64,000 nucleotides of DNA, taken from contig CAVZJO010000007.1 of assembly GCA_963775635.1 (NCBI GenBank), forward strand, positions 1 through 64,000, given 5' to 3'. This DNA comes from JALORV01 sp963775635 (lineage in GTDB: Bacteria > Pseudomonadota > Gammaproteobacteria > Burkholderiales > Burkholderiaceae_F). This document shows positions 55,179-64,000 of this stretch, in pieces (positions within the stretch are counted from its first letter, which is position 1; each line of letters begins with the position of its first letter). Both the position numbers and the translations under genes were made by a program. A model generated the notes under the pieces. It was not told the origin of the DNA. It made no database searches and saw only the letters and a list, made by a program, of their open reading frames with translations.

Positions 55179-55854
55179 TGCGGTGGAGGCGCGAGGCCTC
55201 GGGAAGGTCGTGCAGGACGCCACGGGCAGCCTGACGATTCTCGATGATATCAACCTCGCGATTGTCGCCGGCGAAACGGTCGCCATTGTCGGTGCATCGG
55301 GCTCGGGCAAGTCCACCCTGCTGGGACTGCTGGCGGGACTCGATGTTCCGACCGCGGGCCGGGTCAGCATTTTCGGCGCCGACATGTTCGGCCTCGACGA
55401 GGATGGACGTGCCGCCCTGCGGGCGCGACAGGTCGGCTTCGTCTTCCAGTCGTTCCAGCTGCTGCCGCATCTGACGGCGCTCGAGAACGTAATGCTGCCG
55501 CTGGAATTGGTCGGCCAGTCAATCGATGGCGCCGATCCCGTCGCTGCCTCCACGGCGTTGCTCGGGCGTGTCGGACTGGGCGAGCGACTGTCGCACTATC
55601 CGAAATACCTCAGCGGCGGAGAGCAGCAGCGCGTGGCGCTCGCGCGCGCGTTCGTGCTGCGGCCTCCACTGCTGCTGGCCGACGAGCCGACTGGCAGCCT
55701 CGACGCACACACCGGCGAAGCAGTCATCGACCTGATGTTCGAATTGAACCGGGAGCGCGGCTCGACGCTGCTGCTGGTGACTCACGACGCCGAGATCGCG
55801 AGCCGCTGCGGCCGCAGGATCGAACTCGCCGCGGGCCGCATCGTCAACCACTGA
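55153..55854 (+). CDS. ABC transporter ATPase, YbbA/LolD type, without a permease next to it
   Basis: 233-residue ATP-binding subunit. Walker A AIVGASGSGKSTLLGLL, Q-loop FVFQSFQLLPHLTAL, signature YLSGGEQQRVALARAF, Walker B LLLADEPTGSLDAHTG and H-loop LLLVTHDAEIA. Relative of the lipoprotein/MacB-type ATPases that power periplasmic release reactions. The usual partner permease (YbbP-like) is missing: the next gene is the convergent nnrD. GTG 55153 is favoured by AGAGAGAAAGG upstream. The 3' end overlaps nnrD by 11 bases. Confidence 0.9.
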   Translation: MADERLKNIAVEARGLGKVVQDATGSLTILDDINLAIVAGETVAIVGASGSGKSTLLGLLAGLDVPTAGRVSIFGADMFGLDEDGRAALRARQVGFVFQSFQLLPHLTALENVMLPLELVGQSIDGADPVAASTALLGRVGLGERLSHYPKYLSGGEQQRVALARAFVLRPPLLLADEPTGSLDAHTGEAVIDLMFELNRERGSTLLLVTHDAEIASRCGRRIELAAGRIVNH

Positions 55855-57304
55855 CACCGACGCGCAGCGACCGCAACACGTCCACCGCGCGCGCGGCCAC
55901 CTCGCCGGCAACCAGACCGATGTCGCCCATGCCCTCGGCCGAGCGACCATGCAACCAGGCCGCGGCCTGTGCGGCTGTCCACGCGTCAAAACCCTGGGCG
56001 AGCAACGCCGCCAGCATGCCGGTCAATACGTCGCCCGTCCCTGCGGTCGCCAGCGCTGGCGACCCGGTCGGGTTGACCGCATAGCACCCATCGCCACGTG
56101 CGATCACGGTCCCTGCGCCCTTGAGCAGCACGACGCAGCGATCTTGCTCCGCAAGACGAAGCGCGGCGTCGATGCGGTCGCGCTGCACCTCAGCGGCGTC
56201 GACTCCCAGCAGCCGTGCGGCTTCAAGCGGATGCGGCGTCAAAATGGTCGGCGGGTGCCGCGCCGCCATGCGGGCCCGCAACTCCGGACGCAGCGCGAGC
56301 AGGTTCAGCGCGTCGGCGTCCAGCACCAGTGCGACTTCCCTGTCGAGCGCCGATGCAAGCTGCGCCTCGGCAACCGCATCGACCCCCAAGCCGCAGCCGA
56401 CAGCGAGCACCCGCAGATCGTCGAGGTGCGCGGTATCGCGGAACATTAGCTCGGGCTGCAGCGGGTCGACGCGCAGCTCGGGTGCGCCGATCGCGTTCAC
56501 ATAGACGCGACCCGCTCCCAGCCGCAAGGCCGCACGCGCAGCCAGCAGCACGGCGCCGACCATTCCCCGTCCTCCACCGACGACGGCGACGTTGCCGTAC
56601 GTCCCTTTGTGGCTGTTGTGGCGGCGCGGCTGCAGCAGCGATGCAAAGTCATCGATGTCGATCAGATGGCCCTGTGCAGCGACCGGCACGACGCCGATCG
56701 GTTCAACCTGCACTGCACCGGCCGCGTCGCGGCCATTCGAGGTATGGAGTCCGGGCTTGTCGCCGATGAAGGTAATGGTGGCCGTTGCCTGCACACCGGG
56801 CACGCCGCCGACCCAGGCACCGGTATCGGCGTCGAGTCCGCTTGGAACATCGATCGCGTACACATGGCGGTGACGGTTGATCCAGCCGACTGCATTCCGA
56901 TGCGGACCCGCGAGCGGTCGCGTCAGGCCGATGCCGAACAGGGCGTCGATCGCCACATCGGCAGTCGATTCGGGGAGAGTGCGGACAATGCGGCCGCCAG
57001 CGGTAGCAAAGCGCTCGAAGGCTACCGCCGCATCCGCCGTCGATGGCCGCTCCGCTCCCACCAGCACGCACTCCGCGCCGTAGCCGAGCGAACACAGTTC
57101 GGTGGCGACGACGAAACCATCGCCGCCGTTGTTGCCCGGCCCGCAGACGACGACCATGCGCGTGTCACGCCGCTCGTGCCTGGCACTGATCCACCGCGCG
57201 GCGGCGAGTCCTGCGCGGGCCATCAGAGTTCCCGCAGGCAGGTCCGCCGCGGCCGCTTGTTCGATCGCCCGCAGTTCGTCGACTCGATAGAGTGGGATGC
57301 CCAT
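55844..57304 (-). CDS. nnrD: Bifunctional NAD(P)HX epimerase/dehydratase
   Basis: 486 residues, the fusion of YjeF_N epimerase (about 1-215; VVCGPGNNGGDGFVVATEL, AIDALFGIGL, AIDVPSGLDADTG) and the ribokinase-like ADP-dependent dehydratase (225-486; AVVGGGRGMVGAVLLAARAAL, VLLKGAGTVIARG, LATAGTGDVLTGMLAALLA). Repairs hydrated NAD(P)H. Intact. A MITE-like element lies between its start and dadA. Confidence 0.96.
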   Translation of the reverse strand: MGIPLYRVDELRAIEQAAAADLPAGTLMARAGLAAARWISARHERRDTRMVVVCGPGNNGGDGFVVATELCSLGYGAECVLVGAERPSTADAAVAFERFATAGGRIVRTLPESTADVAIDALFGIGLTRPLAGPHRNAVGWINRHRHVYAIDVPSGLDADTGAWVGGVPGVQATATITFIGDKPGLHTSNGRDAAGAVQVEPIGVVPVAAQGHLIDIDDFASLLQPRRHNSHKGTYGNVAVVGGGRGMVGAVLLAARAALRLGAGRVYVNAIGAPELRVDPLQPELMFRDTAHLDDLRVLAVGCGLGVDAVAEAQLASALDREVALVLDADALNLLALRPELRARMAARHPPTILTPHPLEAARLLGVDAAEVQRDRIDAALRLAEQDRCVVLLKGAGTVIARGDGCYAVNPTGSPALATAGTGDVLTGMLAALLAQGFDAWTAAQAAAWLHGRSAEGMGDIGLVAGEVAARAVDVLRSLRVGVSG

Positions 57305-57314
57305 GATGTTCAGC

Positions 57315-57591
57315 GTAGAACCTGTCTCAGCATCCCCGGTGGTCGCGGCGGGGCCGCATGGGGTGCAGGGCTAGACGCGGCGAGGGGACCATTGCTTACT
57401 GCAAGGACCCGAGCCGCAACAACGCCATGCGCCCCATGCGACCCCGCCCCGCAGGGTTGCCACGATAAGCGGGCGGCTGCGGCGTTGGCCGGCTCGGCCG
57501 TAGGCTCGGCTACTGTCCTTCGCCAGCCGCCTTGCATCCGCCCGGTTCTCGTGGCAACGCGATCCATCGGGGATACTGAGATAGGTTCTAG
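57315..57591. mobile_element. MITE-like palindromic element (277 bp)
   Basis: Non-coding stretch bounded by imperfect 28-bp terminal inverted repeats (57315-57342 with 57564-57591; 24 of 28 match by eye), each ending GTAGAACCT-type outward. A second inverted pair of 21 bases (57347-57367 with 57428-57448; about 19 match) lies inside, so the transcript would fold extensively. No ORF. The right repeat overlaps the stop codon of dadA, suggesting insertion at the very end of that gene. Size, termini and lack of coding fit a MITE; family not recognised. Confidence 0.68.
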
Positions 57592-58850
57592 TTGGATCCG
57601 CCGGGCAGATACCTGTCGAGCGTCAATCCCTCGAGGTCGATGCCGGGCTCGCGTCCTGCGATCACATCGGCCAGCAAATGACCCGAGCCAGCGGCCATCA
57701 CCCAGCCGCTCGAGCCGTGGCCGACGTTCAGATAGAGGTTACTGCATGGCGACTTGCCGATGACAGGTGGGCCGTCCGGCAACATCGGGCGCGCACCGAC
57801 CCAGAACTTTCCTTGGCGGTAACTCGCCGCATAAGGAAACCAGTCGTGTGCCACTTTCAGCAGCGTACGCATTGGCCGCTCCTGCAAGGACATCGGCTGC
57901 GAGCTGAGTTCGGCCGTGCCGGCCACGCGCAGTCGGTTGCCCATGCGAGTGATCGCGACCTTGTAGGTCTCGTCCATGATGCTGGTGAATGGCGCATGCT
58001 CGAACGCCGAAATCGCGGCGGTCATCGAGTAGCCTTTGATCGCCATCAGCGGCAGGCGGATGCCGATCGGCTCGAGCAGGCGTGCGCTGTCGATTCCGCC
58101 GGCCATCACGATGCTGTCGGCGCGAACGAGTCCAGCGGAGGTATCGATGCCCGAGATCCGGCCGAGCGTCAGTTCAAAGGCGCGTGCCTCGATGCCGAAG
58201 CGGAAATCCACGCCGTCGCGAATCGCGATGTCCTTCAGCTGATGGGCGAAGTAGGCGCAATTGCCTATCTCGTCATCGGGCAGGTGCAGGCCCCCGGCCA
58301 GCGGAGTGGCGGGATGCAGCGCCACTTCGGTGGCGCGGCACTGCGCAGCGTCCAGCAGCGTGTGCCGCACGCCGAGTTCGGTCAACATCGAGCGCGTGGT
58401 CGCGGATGCCTCGAGGTCGGGCTCCGAACGGAACAACTGCAGGTAGCCGGTCGACTGCTCGAAGTCGAGCGCGTGCTGCGTGGCGAGTGAGCGCAGTTCT
58501 GCCAGACTGTAGAACGCAAGGCGCTGCATGCGCGTGCGATTGCGACGGTAGCGCTCGGCATTGCATTCACCCAGCCAGCGGCGCACCCAGCGCCACAACG
58601 AGGGGTTCAGCGAGGGCCGGAAGACGACCGGCGATTCAGGTCGCAGCAGGTACGAGAGCACTTTGCGCGGCATGCCGGGCGAGGCCCAGGGTCCAACATA
58701 GCCGGGGGCGAGCACCCCGGCGTTGGCGAAGCTGGCTTCCTGTGCGACGCCGGAGCGCCGCTCGAGCACGGTCACTTCGAACCCGGCGCGCCGCAGAAAA
58801 TAGGCGGTGCAGACGCCGATGATGCCGGCGCCGATGACCATCACGCGCAT
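57588..58850 (-). CDS. dadA: D-amino acid dehydrogenase (DadA-like)
   Basis: 420-residue FAD enzyme that oxidatively deaminates D-amino acids to keto acids. FAD motif MVIGAGIIGVCTAYFLRRAG; QEASFANAGVLAPGYVGPWA is the DadA block; GYSMTAAI and NLYLNVGHGSSGWVMAAGSG close the fold. The open frame extends upstream but the family begins at RVMVIG, so 58850 is used (58841 possible). Its stop codon TAG falls in the terminal repeat of the MITE-like element. Lies downstream of the TRAP genes on the same strand. Confidence 0.92.
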   Translation of the reverse strand: MRVMVIGAGIIGVCTAYFLRRAGFEVTVLERRSGVAQEASFANAGVLAPGYVGPWASPGMPRKVLSYLLRPESPVVFRPSLNPSLWRWVRRWLGECNAERYRRNRTRMQRLAFYSLAELRSLATQHALDFEQSTGYLQLFRSEPDLEASATTRSMLTELGVRHTLLDAAQCRATEVALHPATPLAGGLHLPDDEIGNCAYFAHQLKDIAIRDGVDFRFGIEARAFELTLGRISGIDTSAGLVRADSIVMAGGIDSARLLEPIGIRLPLMAIKGYSMTAAISAFEHAPFTSIMDETYKVAITRMGNRLRVAGTAELSSQPMSLQERPMRTLLKVAHDWFPYAASYRQGKFWVGARPMLPDGPPVIGKSPCSNLYLNVGHGSSGWVMAAGSGHLLADVIAGREPGIDLEGLTLDRYLPGGSN

Positions 58851-58896
58851 TGCGTCCCTGACTGCCCTGTGGATCGCGGCCGCGATTCTAGTGACA

Positions 58897-60210
58897 CTAT
58901 GACGCCCCGCCCATGACGAGGTCGGGCAGCCAGGTGACGACCTGTGGCCACACGGTGATGACGGCGATGCACACGACGAGCATGGCAAAGAACGGCAGGG
59001 CCGCCTTGGCGATCACGTTGCTGTCGCGACCCGTCATGTTCTGCAGAACGAACAGATTGAAGCCCACCGGCGGGGTGACCTCGGCAATTTCCACCAGCAG
59101 GATCACGAAGATGCCGAACCAGATCAGGTCGAAGCCGGCCTGCTGGATCATCGGCAGGACCACCGCCGCCGTCAGGACGATCATCGATATCCCATCCAGC
59201 GCGGTGCCCAGAACGATGTAGAAGATCGTCAGGACGGCTATCAGCTGCAGCGGCGTCAAGCCCAGACTGTTGACCCATTCGGCGAGTTCGCGCGGTACGC
59301 CTGTGAACGCCATCGCCAGCTTGAGGAACGATGCGCCGGCAAGGATCACCATGATCATGCAGGACAGGCGAGTGGCTCCCATGAGTCCTTGCCAGAAGCT
59401 CTGCCAGGTCAGCATGCGGCTGGATGCCGCGATGATCAGCGAGCCGAGCACGCCGTAGGCGGCGCACTCGGTGGCCGTCGCCACGCCAGCCACCAAAACC
59501 CAGACGATGCCGACGATCAGCAGTGTCACCGGAATCAGGTTGCGCGACCGCGCGAACTTCTCGCGCAGCGTGGTCCCGGCCTCCGGCGGTGGCATGCGCT
59601 CGCGGTTGGCGAGCGCCCAGAAGGCGATGTAGCCGGAGAACAGCCCCATCAGGATGAGCGAAGGGATGAACCCGGCAAGGAAGACGCGGATGATCGATAC
59701 ATCGGCCGCTACCGCGTACACCACCATGATGATGGACGGAGGTATGAGGATGCCCAGTGTGCCCGCCGTCGCCAGCGAGCCGATCGCCACGTTCTCGTCG
59801 TAGCCCCGTCGCATCAGTTCGGGCAGCGCCACCTTAGAAATCGTGGCGCAGGTGGCCGCGGACGAACCCGAGACCGAGCCAAACACGCCGCAACCGAGGA
59901 TGTTGACATGCAACAGCCTGCCCGGAATGCGATTGAGCCACGGGGCCAGCCCGGCGAACATCTGGTCCGACAGCTTGGTCCTGAAGAGAATTTCGCCCAT
60001 CCAGATAAATAGCGGCAGTGCGGCGAGCTCCCACGATGCGCTCGATCCCCACATCGCCGTGAAAAGATTGGGGCCGGGTTCACGCGTCGTGAACCACGCC
60101 AGGCCCGCGTAGCCGACGGCGGCCAGCGAAAACGCAATCCAGATGCCGCCGCACAGCAGAACGCCGAGCAGGACGAGCAGGACGAGCCCGGTGAAGACGA
60201 CGCCCTCCAT
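58897..60210 (-). CDS. dctM: TRAP transporter large permease (DctM)
   Basis: 437-residue inner-membrane protein, about 11-13 helices, the ion-coupled channel of a TRAP uptake system. Family marks: GIPxAF-like IWIAFSLAAVGYAGL, MFAGLAPWLNRIPGRLLHVNIL, GSVSGSSAATCATISKVALPEL, AGTLGILIPPSIIMVVYA and EVTPPVGFNLFVLQNMTG. The ATG at 60210 overlaps the dctQ stop; the longer open frame upstream is a shadow. Confidence 0.95.
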   Translation of the reverse strand: MEGVVFTGLVLLVLLGVLLCGGIWIAFSLAAVGYAGLAWFTTREPGPNLFTAMWGSSASWELAALPLFIWMGEILFRTKLSDQMFAGLAPWLNRIPGRLLHVNILGCGVFGSVSGSSAATCATISKVALPELMRRGYDENVAIGSLATAGTLGILIPPSIIMVVYAVAADVSIIRVFLAGFIPSLILMGLFSGYIAFWALANRERMPPPEAGTTLREKFARSRNLIPVTLLIVGIVWVLVAGVATATECAAYGVLGSLIIAASSRMLTWQSFWQGLMGATRLSCMIMVILAGASFLKLAMAFTGVPRELAEWVNSLGLTPLQLIAVLTIFYIVLGTALDGISMIVLTAAVVLPMIQQAGFDLIWFGIFVILLVEIAEVTPPVGFNLFVLQNMTGRDSNVIAKAALPFFAMLVVCIAVITVWPQVVTWLPDLVMGGAS

Positions 60211-60749
60211 CACAGCTCCTCGCTGTAATCGCCCTTGGCGCGGCGTTCCTCCGCGGCGACCACATAGCTCGGTGCGGACCCGCGTAACACGGACACCAAT
60301 TCGTCGAGCAGAGCAATGAAGAGCAGAACGGCGCCGAAGGCGAAGGCGAGTTGCGGAATCCACAGCGGCACCACGAGAAGCCCGGTCGTCATTTCCTGAT
60401 AGCGCCAGCTGTCGAACACCGAACGGACGACCCAGTAGGCGGCGTAGGCGGTCCCGACGAGGCCGCACGTGATCGCCGTGGTTTCCATCACTTTGCGCAC
60501 GCTTGGAGAAACCGCTTCGATCACGAGCGTCATGCGCACGAAGTCGCCGTAGCGGAACGTGTGCGCCATCGCCAGGAAGGCGGCGGCCGCCGTCATCCAC
60601 GACACAACGTCATCCACGCCGGCGGCCGCCACGCCGGCTACGCGCAGGACCGTGGAAGCGATCATGGTGGCGAAGATCAGGACGATGAAGACCGCTGCTG
60701 CGTACGCGCAGTAGTCGTACAGTCGGCGCAGCGGAGCAAGCAGCCTCAT
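60210..60749 (-). CDS. dctQ: TRAP transporter small permease (DctQ)
   Basis: 179-residue four-helix inner-membrane subunit that pairs with DctM. AYAAAVFIVLIFATMIASTVLRV, DDVVSWMTAAAAFLAMAHTFRYG and VPLWIPQLAFAFGAVLLFIAL are typical. Start 60749 (MRLLAPLRRLYDY). Coupled to dctM by TGATG. Separated from dctP by a terminator. Confidence 0.92.
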   Translation of the reverse strand: MRLLAPLRRLYDYCAYAAAVFIVLIFATMIASTVLRVAGVAAAGVDDVVSWMTAAAAFLAMAHTFRYGDFVRMTLVIEAVSPSVRKVMETTAITCGLVGTAYAAYWVVRSVFDSWRYQEMTTGLLVVPLWIPQLAFAFGAVLLFIALLDELVSVLRGSAPSYVVAAEERRAKGDYSEEL

Positions 60750-60779
60750 GGGCGAGTCCAGGCTAGGCAGGCGTCGATG

Positions 60780-60817
60780 AAAAAACGGCCGACACTTCAT
60801 CGGAAGGTCGGCCGTTT
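60780..60817 (-). terminator. Terminator/attenuator between dctP and dctQ
   Basis: Perfect 11-bp stem (60783-60793 with 60807-60817) with a T run on the minus strand at 60780-60785. Located between the binding-protein gene and the permease genes, so most transcripts would stop after dctP and only some continue, a usual way to get excess binding protein. Confidence 0.82.
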
Positions 60818-60846
60818 GGGTTCAGCTCGGAATCGATCGGCTGCGA

Positions 60847-61858
60847 CTACTTCTTGGCTGCCGGCGCTGCCTTGGCACTCTTGTTGTAGGCATCCAGGAT
60901 CTCCTTGCCGTCGGGGCCGGCCTGCTTGAGCCAGTCGGCGGTCATTTCGTCACCGATTTTCTTCATGTCGCCCATCAGCTGCGGAGTCGGCTTCACCACC
61001 GTCATCCGGTTCTTCGCCAGGATCCCGAGTGATTCGTTGGTGTACGCGCGCATGCGGTCCCAGCCCTTCTTCTCGGCCTCCGCGGCCAACTTCATCACGA
61101 TGTCCTGTGTCGACTTGTCGAGCTTGTCAAAGTCCTTCTTGTTGGCGACCAGCATGTTCTTGGGCAGCCACGCGTCGACCGCGTGAAAATGGCTCAGCGA
61201 CTCCCACACCTTGCTGTCCACGCCGGTGGCGCCGGAAGACATGAAGGAGTCCACCACGCCGGTCGCCAGTGCCTGCGACAGTTCGGCTGCCTGGATGGTC
61301 AGCGGTGTCGCTCCGACCACCTGGGCGATCTTGGACGTCGCCGGGTTGTAGGCTCGCCATTTGAGCCCCTTCATGTCGGCGGCCGATTTCAGTTCCTTTT
61401 TGGCGTAGATGCCCTGCGGCGGCCATGCCACCGCATAGAGCAGCTTCAGGCCGCGCTTGTCGAGCGTTCGTTCGAGCACCGGGCGTTGCGCCTGGTACAG
61501 GCGCCAGGCGTCGTCGAATCCGGTCGCCAGGAAAGGTAGCGAGTCCAGCGCGAACACCGGATTCTGGTTGGCCAGCAGGCTCATCAGGACCTCGCCGAGC
61601 TGCGCCTGGCCACTTTCGACAGCGCGCATGATCTCCGGCGCCTTGAACAGCGATCCATTCGGCATGGACCACGATCTTCAGCTGGCCCTTGGTGGCGACG
61701 TCAACGTCCTTGGCCCATTGGGTCAGCGTGACGGTGTGTGGATTGCCGATCGGATAGCCGGTCGGCATGTCCCACTTGGTCTGGGCGAGCACCGGCAGCG
61801 TAGCGAAGGAAAGGGCGGCCATGGTGGCCACAGCACGCAACAGCAGACGTGAGCTCAT
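60847..61858 (-). pseudogene. dctP: TRAP periplasmic substrate-binding protein DctP, one base inserted
   Basis: Solute-binding subunit that delivers a carboxylate-type ligand to DctQM. Signal peptide VATMAALSFATLPVLAQ; start ATG 61858 with GAGGAG upstream. Family marks are GNPHTVTLTQWAKDVDVATK, EIMRAVESGQAQLGEVLMS, GLKWRAYNPATSKIAQ and FHAVDAWLPKNMLVANKKDF. The frame breaks near 61655-61670: one extra G inside a HPNGSLFK codon run turns VVHPNGSL into VVHAEWIA. Apart from this the ~336-residue protein is complete. A single-base sequencing error is a serious alternative to true loss. Confidence 0.82.
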
Positions 61859-62007
61859 GTTCTCCTCAGCGATGATCAGATCGCAAACGACGAGGCAGGC
61901 TGTGTCAACATATCCGCTCAGCATCCGGCGGCAACGAGCGGCCGGACATCCCCAACTCGTCGTGCGTCGCGAAGCATACAAGCACCGGCGCCAGGTCGGA
62001 GAACTGC

Positions 62008-64000
62008 ATGCGTAGCGCGCCGCTGGGCGGGTCCTGGGAGTTCTGGATCGATCGCGGCGGCACCTTCACCGACATCGTTGCGAGGAAGCCCGACGGCGAA
62101 CTTGTCACGCACAAGCTGCTATCCGACAACCCCGAGCGCTATCGCGACGCCGCAGTGGCGGGCATCCGGCACCTGCTTGGCGTTGCGCCGCGTGCCTCGA
62201 TCCCCGTCGAGCGGATCGCTGCCGTGAAGATGGGAACGACGGTGGCCACGAACGCGCTGCTCGAGCGCAAAGGCGAGCCCACGGTGCTCGTCATCACGCG
62301 CGGCTTCGGTGACGCACTGCGGATCGCCTATCAGAACCGGCCGCGACTGTTCGAACGGCACATCGTGCTGCCGGAGCTGCTGTACTCGCGCGTGATCGAG
62401 GCCGACGAGCGCGTCGGTGCGCACGGCGAAGTCGTGCAACCGCTGGACGAATCGGCGCTCGCGGCGGATCTCAAGGCCGCGTTCGACGCCGGGTGGCGCG
62501 CCTGCGCGATCGTGCTGATGCACGGCTATCGGCACACGGCTCACGAGCAGGCCGCCGCGCGCATCGCGCGCGCGATCGGCTTCCCGCAGGTGTCGGTTTC
62601 GCACGAGGTCAGCCCGTTGATGAAGCTGGTCGCGCGCGGCGACACCACGGTGGTCGACTCGTACCTGTCACCGATCCTGCGCCGCTACGTCGAACAGGTG
62701 GCGGCGGAGATGCCCGGCGCGCGGCTGCTTTTCATGCAGAGCAACGGCGGACTTACCGACGCCTGGCGGTTCCAGGGCAAGGACGCGATCCTTTCAGGGC
62801 CAGCGGGCGGCATCGTCGGCATGGCCACCGCCAGCCGGCGCGCGGGGTTCGACCGGGTGATCGGCTTCGACATGGGCGGCACGTCGACCGACGTGTCGCA
62901 CTATGCGGGCGAGTACGAGCGCGAATTCGAAACGCTGGTGGCCGGCGTGCGCATGCGCGCACCGATGATGAGCATCCACACGGTGGCAGCCGGCGGCGGG
63001 TCGATCCTGCACTTCGACGGCGCACGGCTGCGCGTCGGTCCGGATTCGGCGGGCGCGAACCCGGGGCCGGCATGCTACCGCCGCGGCGGTCCGCTCGCAG
63101 TCACCGACGCCAACGTGATGCTCGGACGCGTCCAGCCGGAATACTTTCCGCGCGTCTTCGGGCCGGGCGGCGACATGCCGCTCGACGGCGAGATCGTGCG
63201 ACAGCGATTCGAGCAGCTGGCGCGCAGCATCGAAGCTGCGACCGGCCGGGCGCAGACGCCGGAGCAGGTGGCGGCGGGTTTCATCGAGATCGCCGTGGGC
63301 AACATGGCCGAGGCGATCAAGCGCATCTCGGTCCAGCGCGGCCACGACGTGACGCAGTACACGCTGACGGTGTTCGGCGGCGCGGGCGGCCAGCATGCCT
63401 GCGCGGTCGCCGACGCGCTGGCGATGACGACAGTCTTTGCGCATCCCCTGGCCGGCGTGTTGTCCGCCTACGGCATGGGCCTCGCCGAGCAGGCGGCAAT
63501 GCGCGAAGTGACCGTCGAGCGGCCGCTCGACGAGGAATCGCTGGAGCCGCTGCGCGCGACACTCGATGCGCTCGCGCGTGAGGCGTGTGCATCGCTGCAG
63601 GAACAGGGGGTTGCGCCCGCGGCCATTCGGCAGGTGCGTCGCGTGCACCTGAAGTACGAAGGCACCGACACCGCACTGGCGGTTGCATTTGGCACGCTCG
63701 TCGAGATGCGCGAGCGCTTCAACGCGGCCTACCGGCAGCGCTTCTCGTTCCTGATGCCGGATCGTCGGGTTCTCGTCGAGACGGTCTCGGTCGAGGCGAT
63801 CGGCGGCGGGCAGGCCGAGGTTGGAGGCGAGCCGGTGCAACGGGTGCCGCGGCCGCAGGGGCTGCAGGCCGCGGGATCGGTCCGCGCGTACTTCGACGAC
63901 GGCTGGCACGCCACGCCACTGTACCGTCGCGACGAGCTGCGCCCGGGGGATCGAATCGATGGACCGGCGATCATCGCGGAGGCCAATGCCACTACCGTGG
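62008..64000 (+). CDS. 5-oxoprolinase / hydantoinase A family protein, 3' end outside the window
   Basis: 664 codons open to the right edge. The start MRSAPLGGSWEFWIDRGGTF fits the large 5-oxoprolinase (OplaH) N-terminus better than HyuA (IDRGGTFTD rather than GIDVGGTFTD), so the gene likely continues into a HyuB-like half. Other marks: LLSDNPERYRDAAVAGIRHL, KMGTTVATNALLERKGEP, ALVT-like VLVITRGFGDALRIAYQNRP, MQSNGGLTDA, GFDMGGTSTDVSHYAGEYE and VFGGAGGQHACAVADAL. ATP-dependent ring opening of 5-oxo-L-proline (pyroglutamate) or hydantoins in the cytoplasm. Divergent from dctP, with 149 bases between that should hold both promoters. Confidence 0.88.
   Translation, partial: MRSAPLGGSWEFWIDRGGTFTDIVARKPDGELVTHKLLSDNPERYRDAAVAGIRHLLGVAPRASIPVERIAAVKMGTTVATNALLERKGEPTVLVITRGFGDALRIAYQNRPRLFERHIVLPELLYSRVIEADERVGAHGEVVQPLDESALAADLKAAFDAGWRACAIVLMHGYRHTAHEQAAARIARAIGFPQVSVSHEVSPLMKLVARGDTTVVDSYLSPILRRYVEQVAAEMPGARLLFMQSNGGLTDAWRFQGKDAILSGPAGGIVGMATASRRAGFDRVIGFDMGGTSTDVSHYAGEYEREFETLVAGVRMRAPMMSIHTVAAGGGSILHFDGARLRVGPDSAGANPGPACYRRGGPLAVTDANVMLGRVQPEYFPRVFGPGGDMPLDGEIVRQRFEQLARSIEAATGRAQTPEQVAAGFIEIAVGNMAEAIKRISVQRGHDVTQYTLTVFGGAGGQHACAVADALAMTTVFAHPLAGVLSAYGMGLAEQAAMREVTVERPLDEESLEPLRATLDALAREACASLQEQGVAPAAIRQVRRVHLKYEGTDTALAVAFGTLVEMRERFNAAYRQRFSFLMPDRRVLVETVSVEAIGGGQAEVGGEPVQRVPRPQGLQAAGSVRAYFDDGWHATPLYRRDELRPGDRIDGPAIIAEANATTV

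Noticed and set aside
55179..55553. N-terminal extension of the tesA frame
   Set aside because: Antisense to the ABC ATPase gene; the signal peptide marks the real start near 55178.
62493..63581. 362-codon plus-strand frame inside the 5-oxoprolinase gene
   Set aside because: Arg/Ala/Gly-rich, no motifs; the overlapping frame from 62008 has clear family signatures throughout.

Overview
The window reads as a chromosome segment of a GC-rich betaproteobacterium, most likely Burkholderiales or a close relative. The evidence is the core gene order (LplT-Alr-RadA; HpnC-HpnD-HpnE; tRNA-Leu-tig-clpP-clpX-lon-hupB-tRNA-Val-tRNA-Asp-ppiD; aminotransferase divergent from uvrB), an orphan Bug-family solute-binding protein, and two PEP-CTERM proteins, which imply an exosortase system elsewhere in the genome. 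No replication origin, rRNA, CRISPR array or phage was seen.

Layout. 1-15.7 kb is a surface-glycan region. It holds an edge-truncated apiosidase-like hydrolase, a GT2 glycosyltransferase, a nucleotide-sugar set (SDR epimerase, RmlC-like epimerase, DUF4910 protein, glucose-1-phosphate cytidylyltransferase, PIG-L deacetylase), and then a set that usually handles amino acids or acyl groups (PhyH-like oxygenase, GSA-aminomutase-like PLP enzyme, two ATP-grasp ligases, a FemAB-like transferase, an acetolactate-synthase-like TPP enzyme), ending with a zinc-finger methyltransferase on the other strand. Most of the plus-strand genes touch or overlap. I infer a CDP-sugar that may be branched or carry an aminoacyl/peptidyl substituent; this is the best candidate for an undescribed pathway. 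16-19.8 kb has a DUF4239 membrane protein, a two-gene unit of a membrane-anchored ClpP/COG3904-like protein and a small secreted protein, and a Bug protein. 19.9-30.2 kb is accessory and partly broken: a frameshifted PEP-CTERM propeller protein, a nuclease pseudogene with two in-frame stops, two methyltransferases, a PEP-CTERM protein, a frameshifted lipoprotein sugar dehydrogenase with Ig-like repeats, and a group II intron with a damaged reverse transcriptase.

30.4-57.3 kb is conserved core: tRNA-Asn, aminotransferase, uvrB, LMW phosphatase, DUF924, tsaB-rimI-family 4 UDG, lplT, alr, radA, squalene genes hpnCDE, tRNA-Leu, tig-clpP-clpX, lon (with a sigma-32-like promoter), hupB, tRNA-Val, tRNA-Asp, ppiD, tesA-mnmH, an orphan YbbA/LolD-type ATPase and nnrD. 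All of these genes are intact. 57.3-64 kb holds a 277-bp MITE-like inverted-repeat element, dadA, a TRAP transporter (dctP frameshifted, dctQ, dctM) and the start of a 5-oxoprolinase gene. Together these suggest uptake and breakdown of amino-acid-derived acids such as pyroglutamate or D-amino acids.

About 15 single-base frame changes fall in seven genes, almost all in the accessory parts; the 30-kb core has none. Whether they are assembly indels or real decay cannot be decided from the sequence alone.
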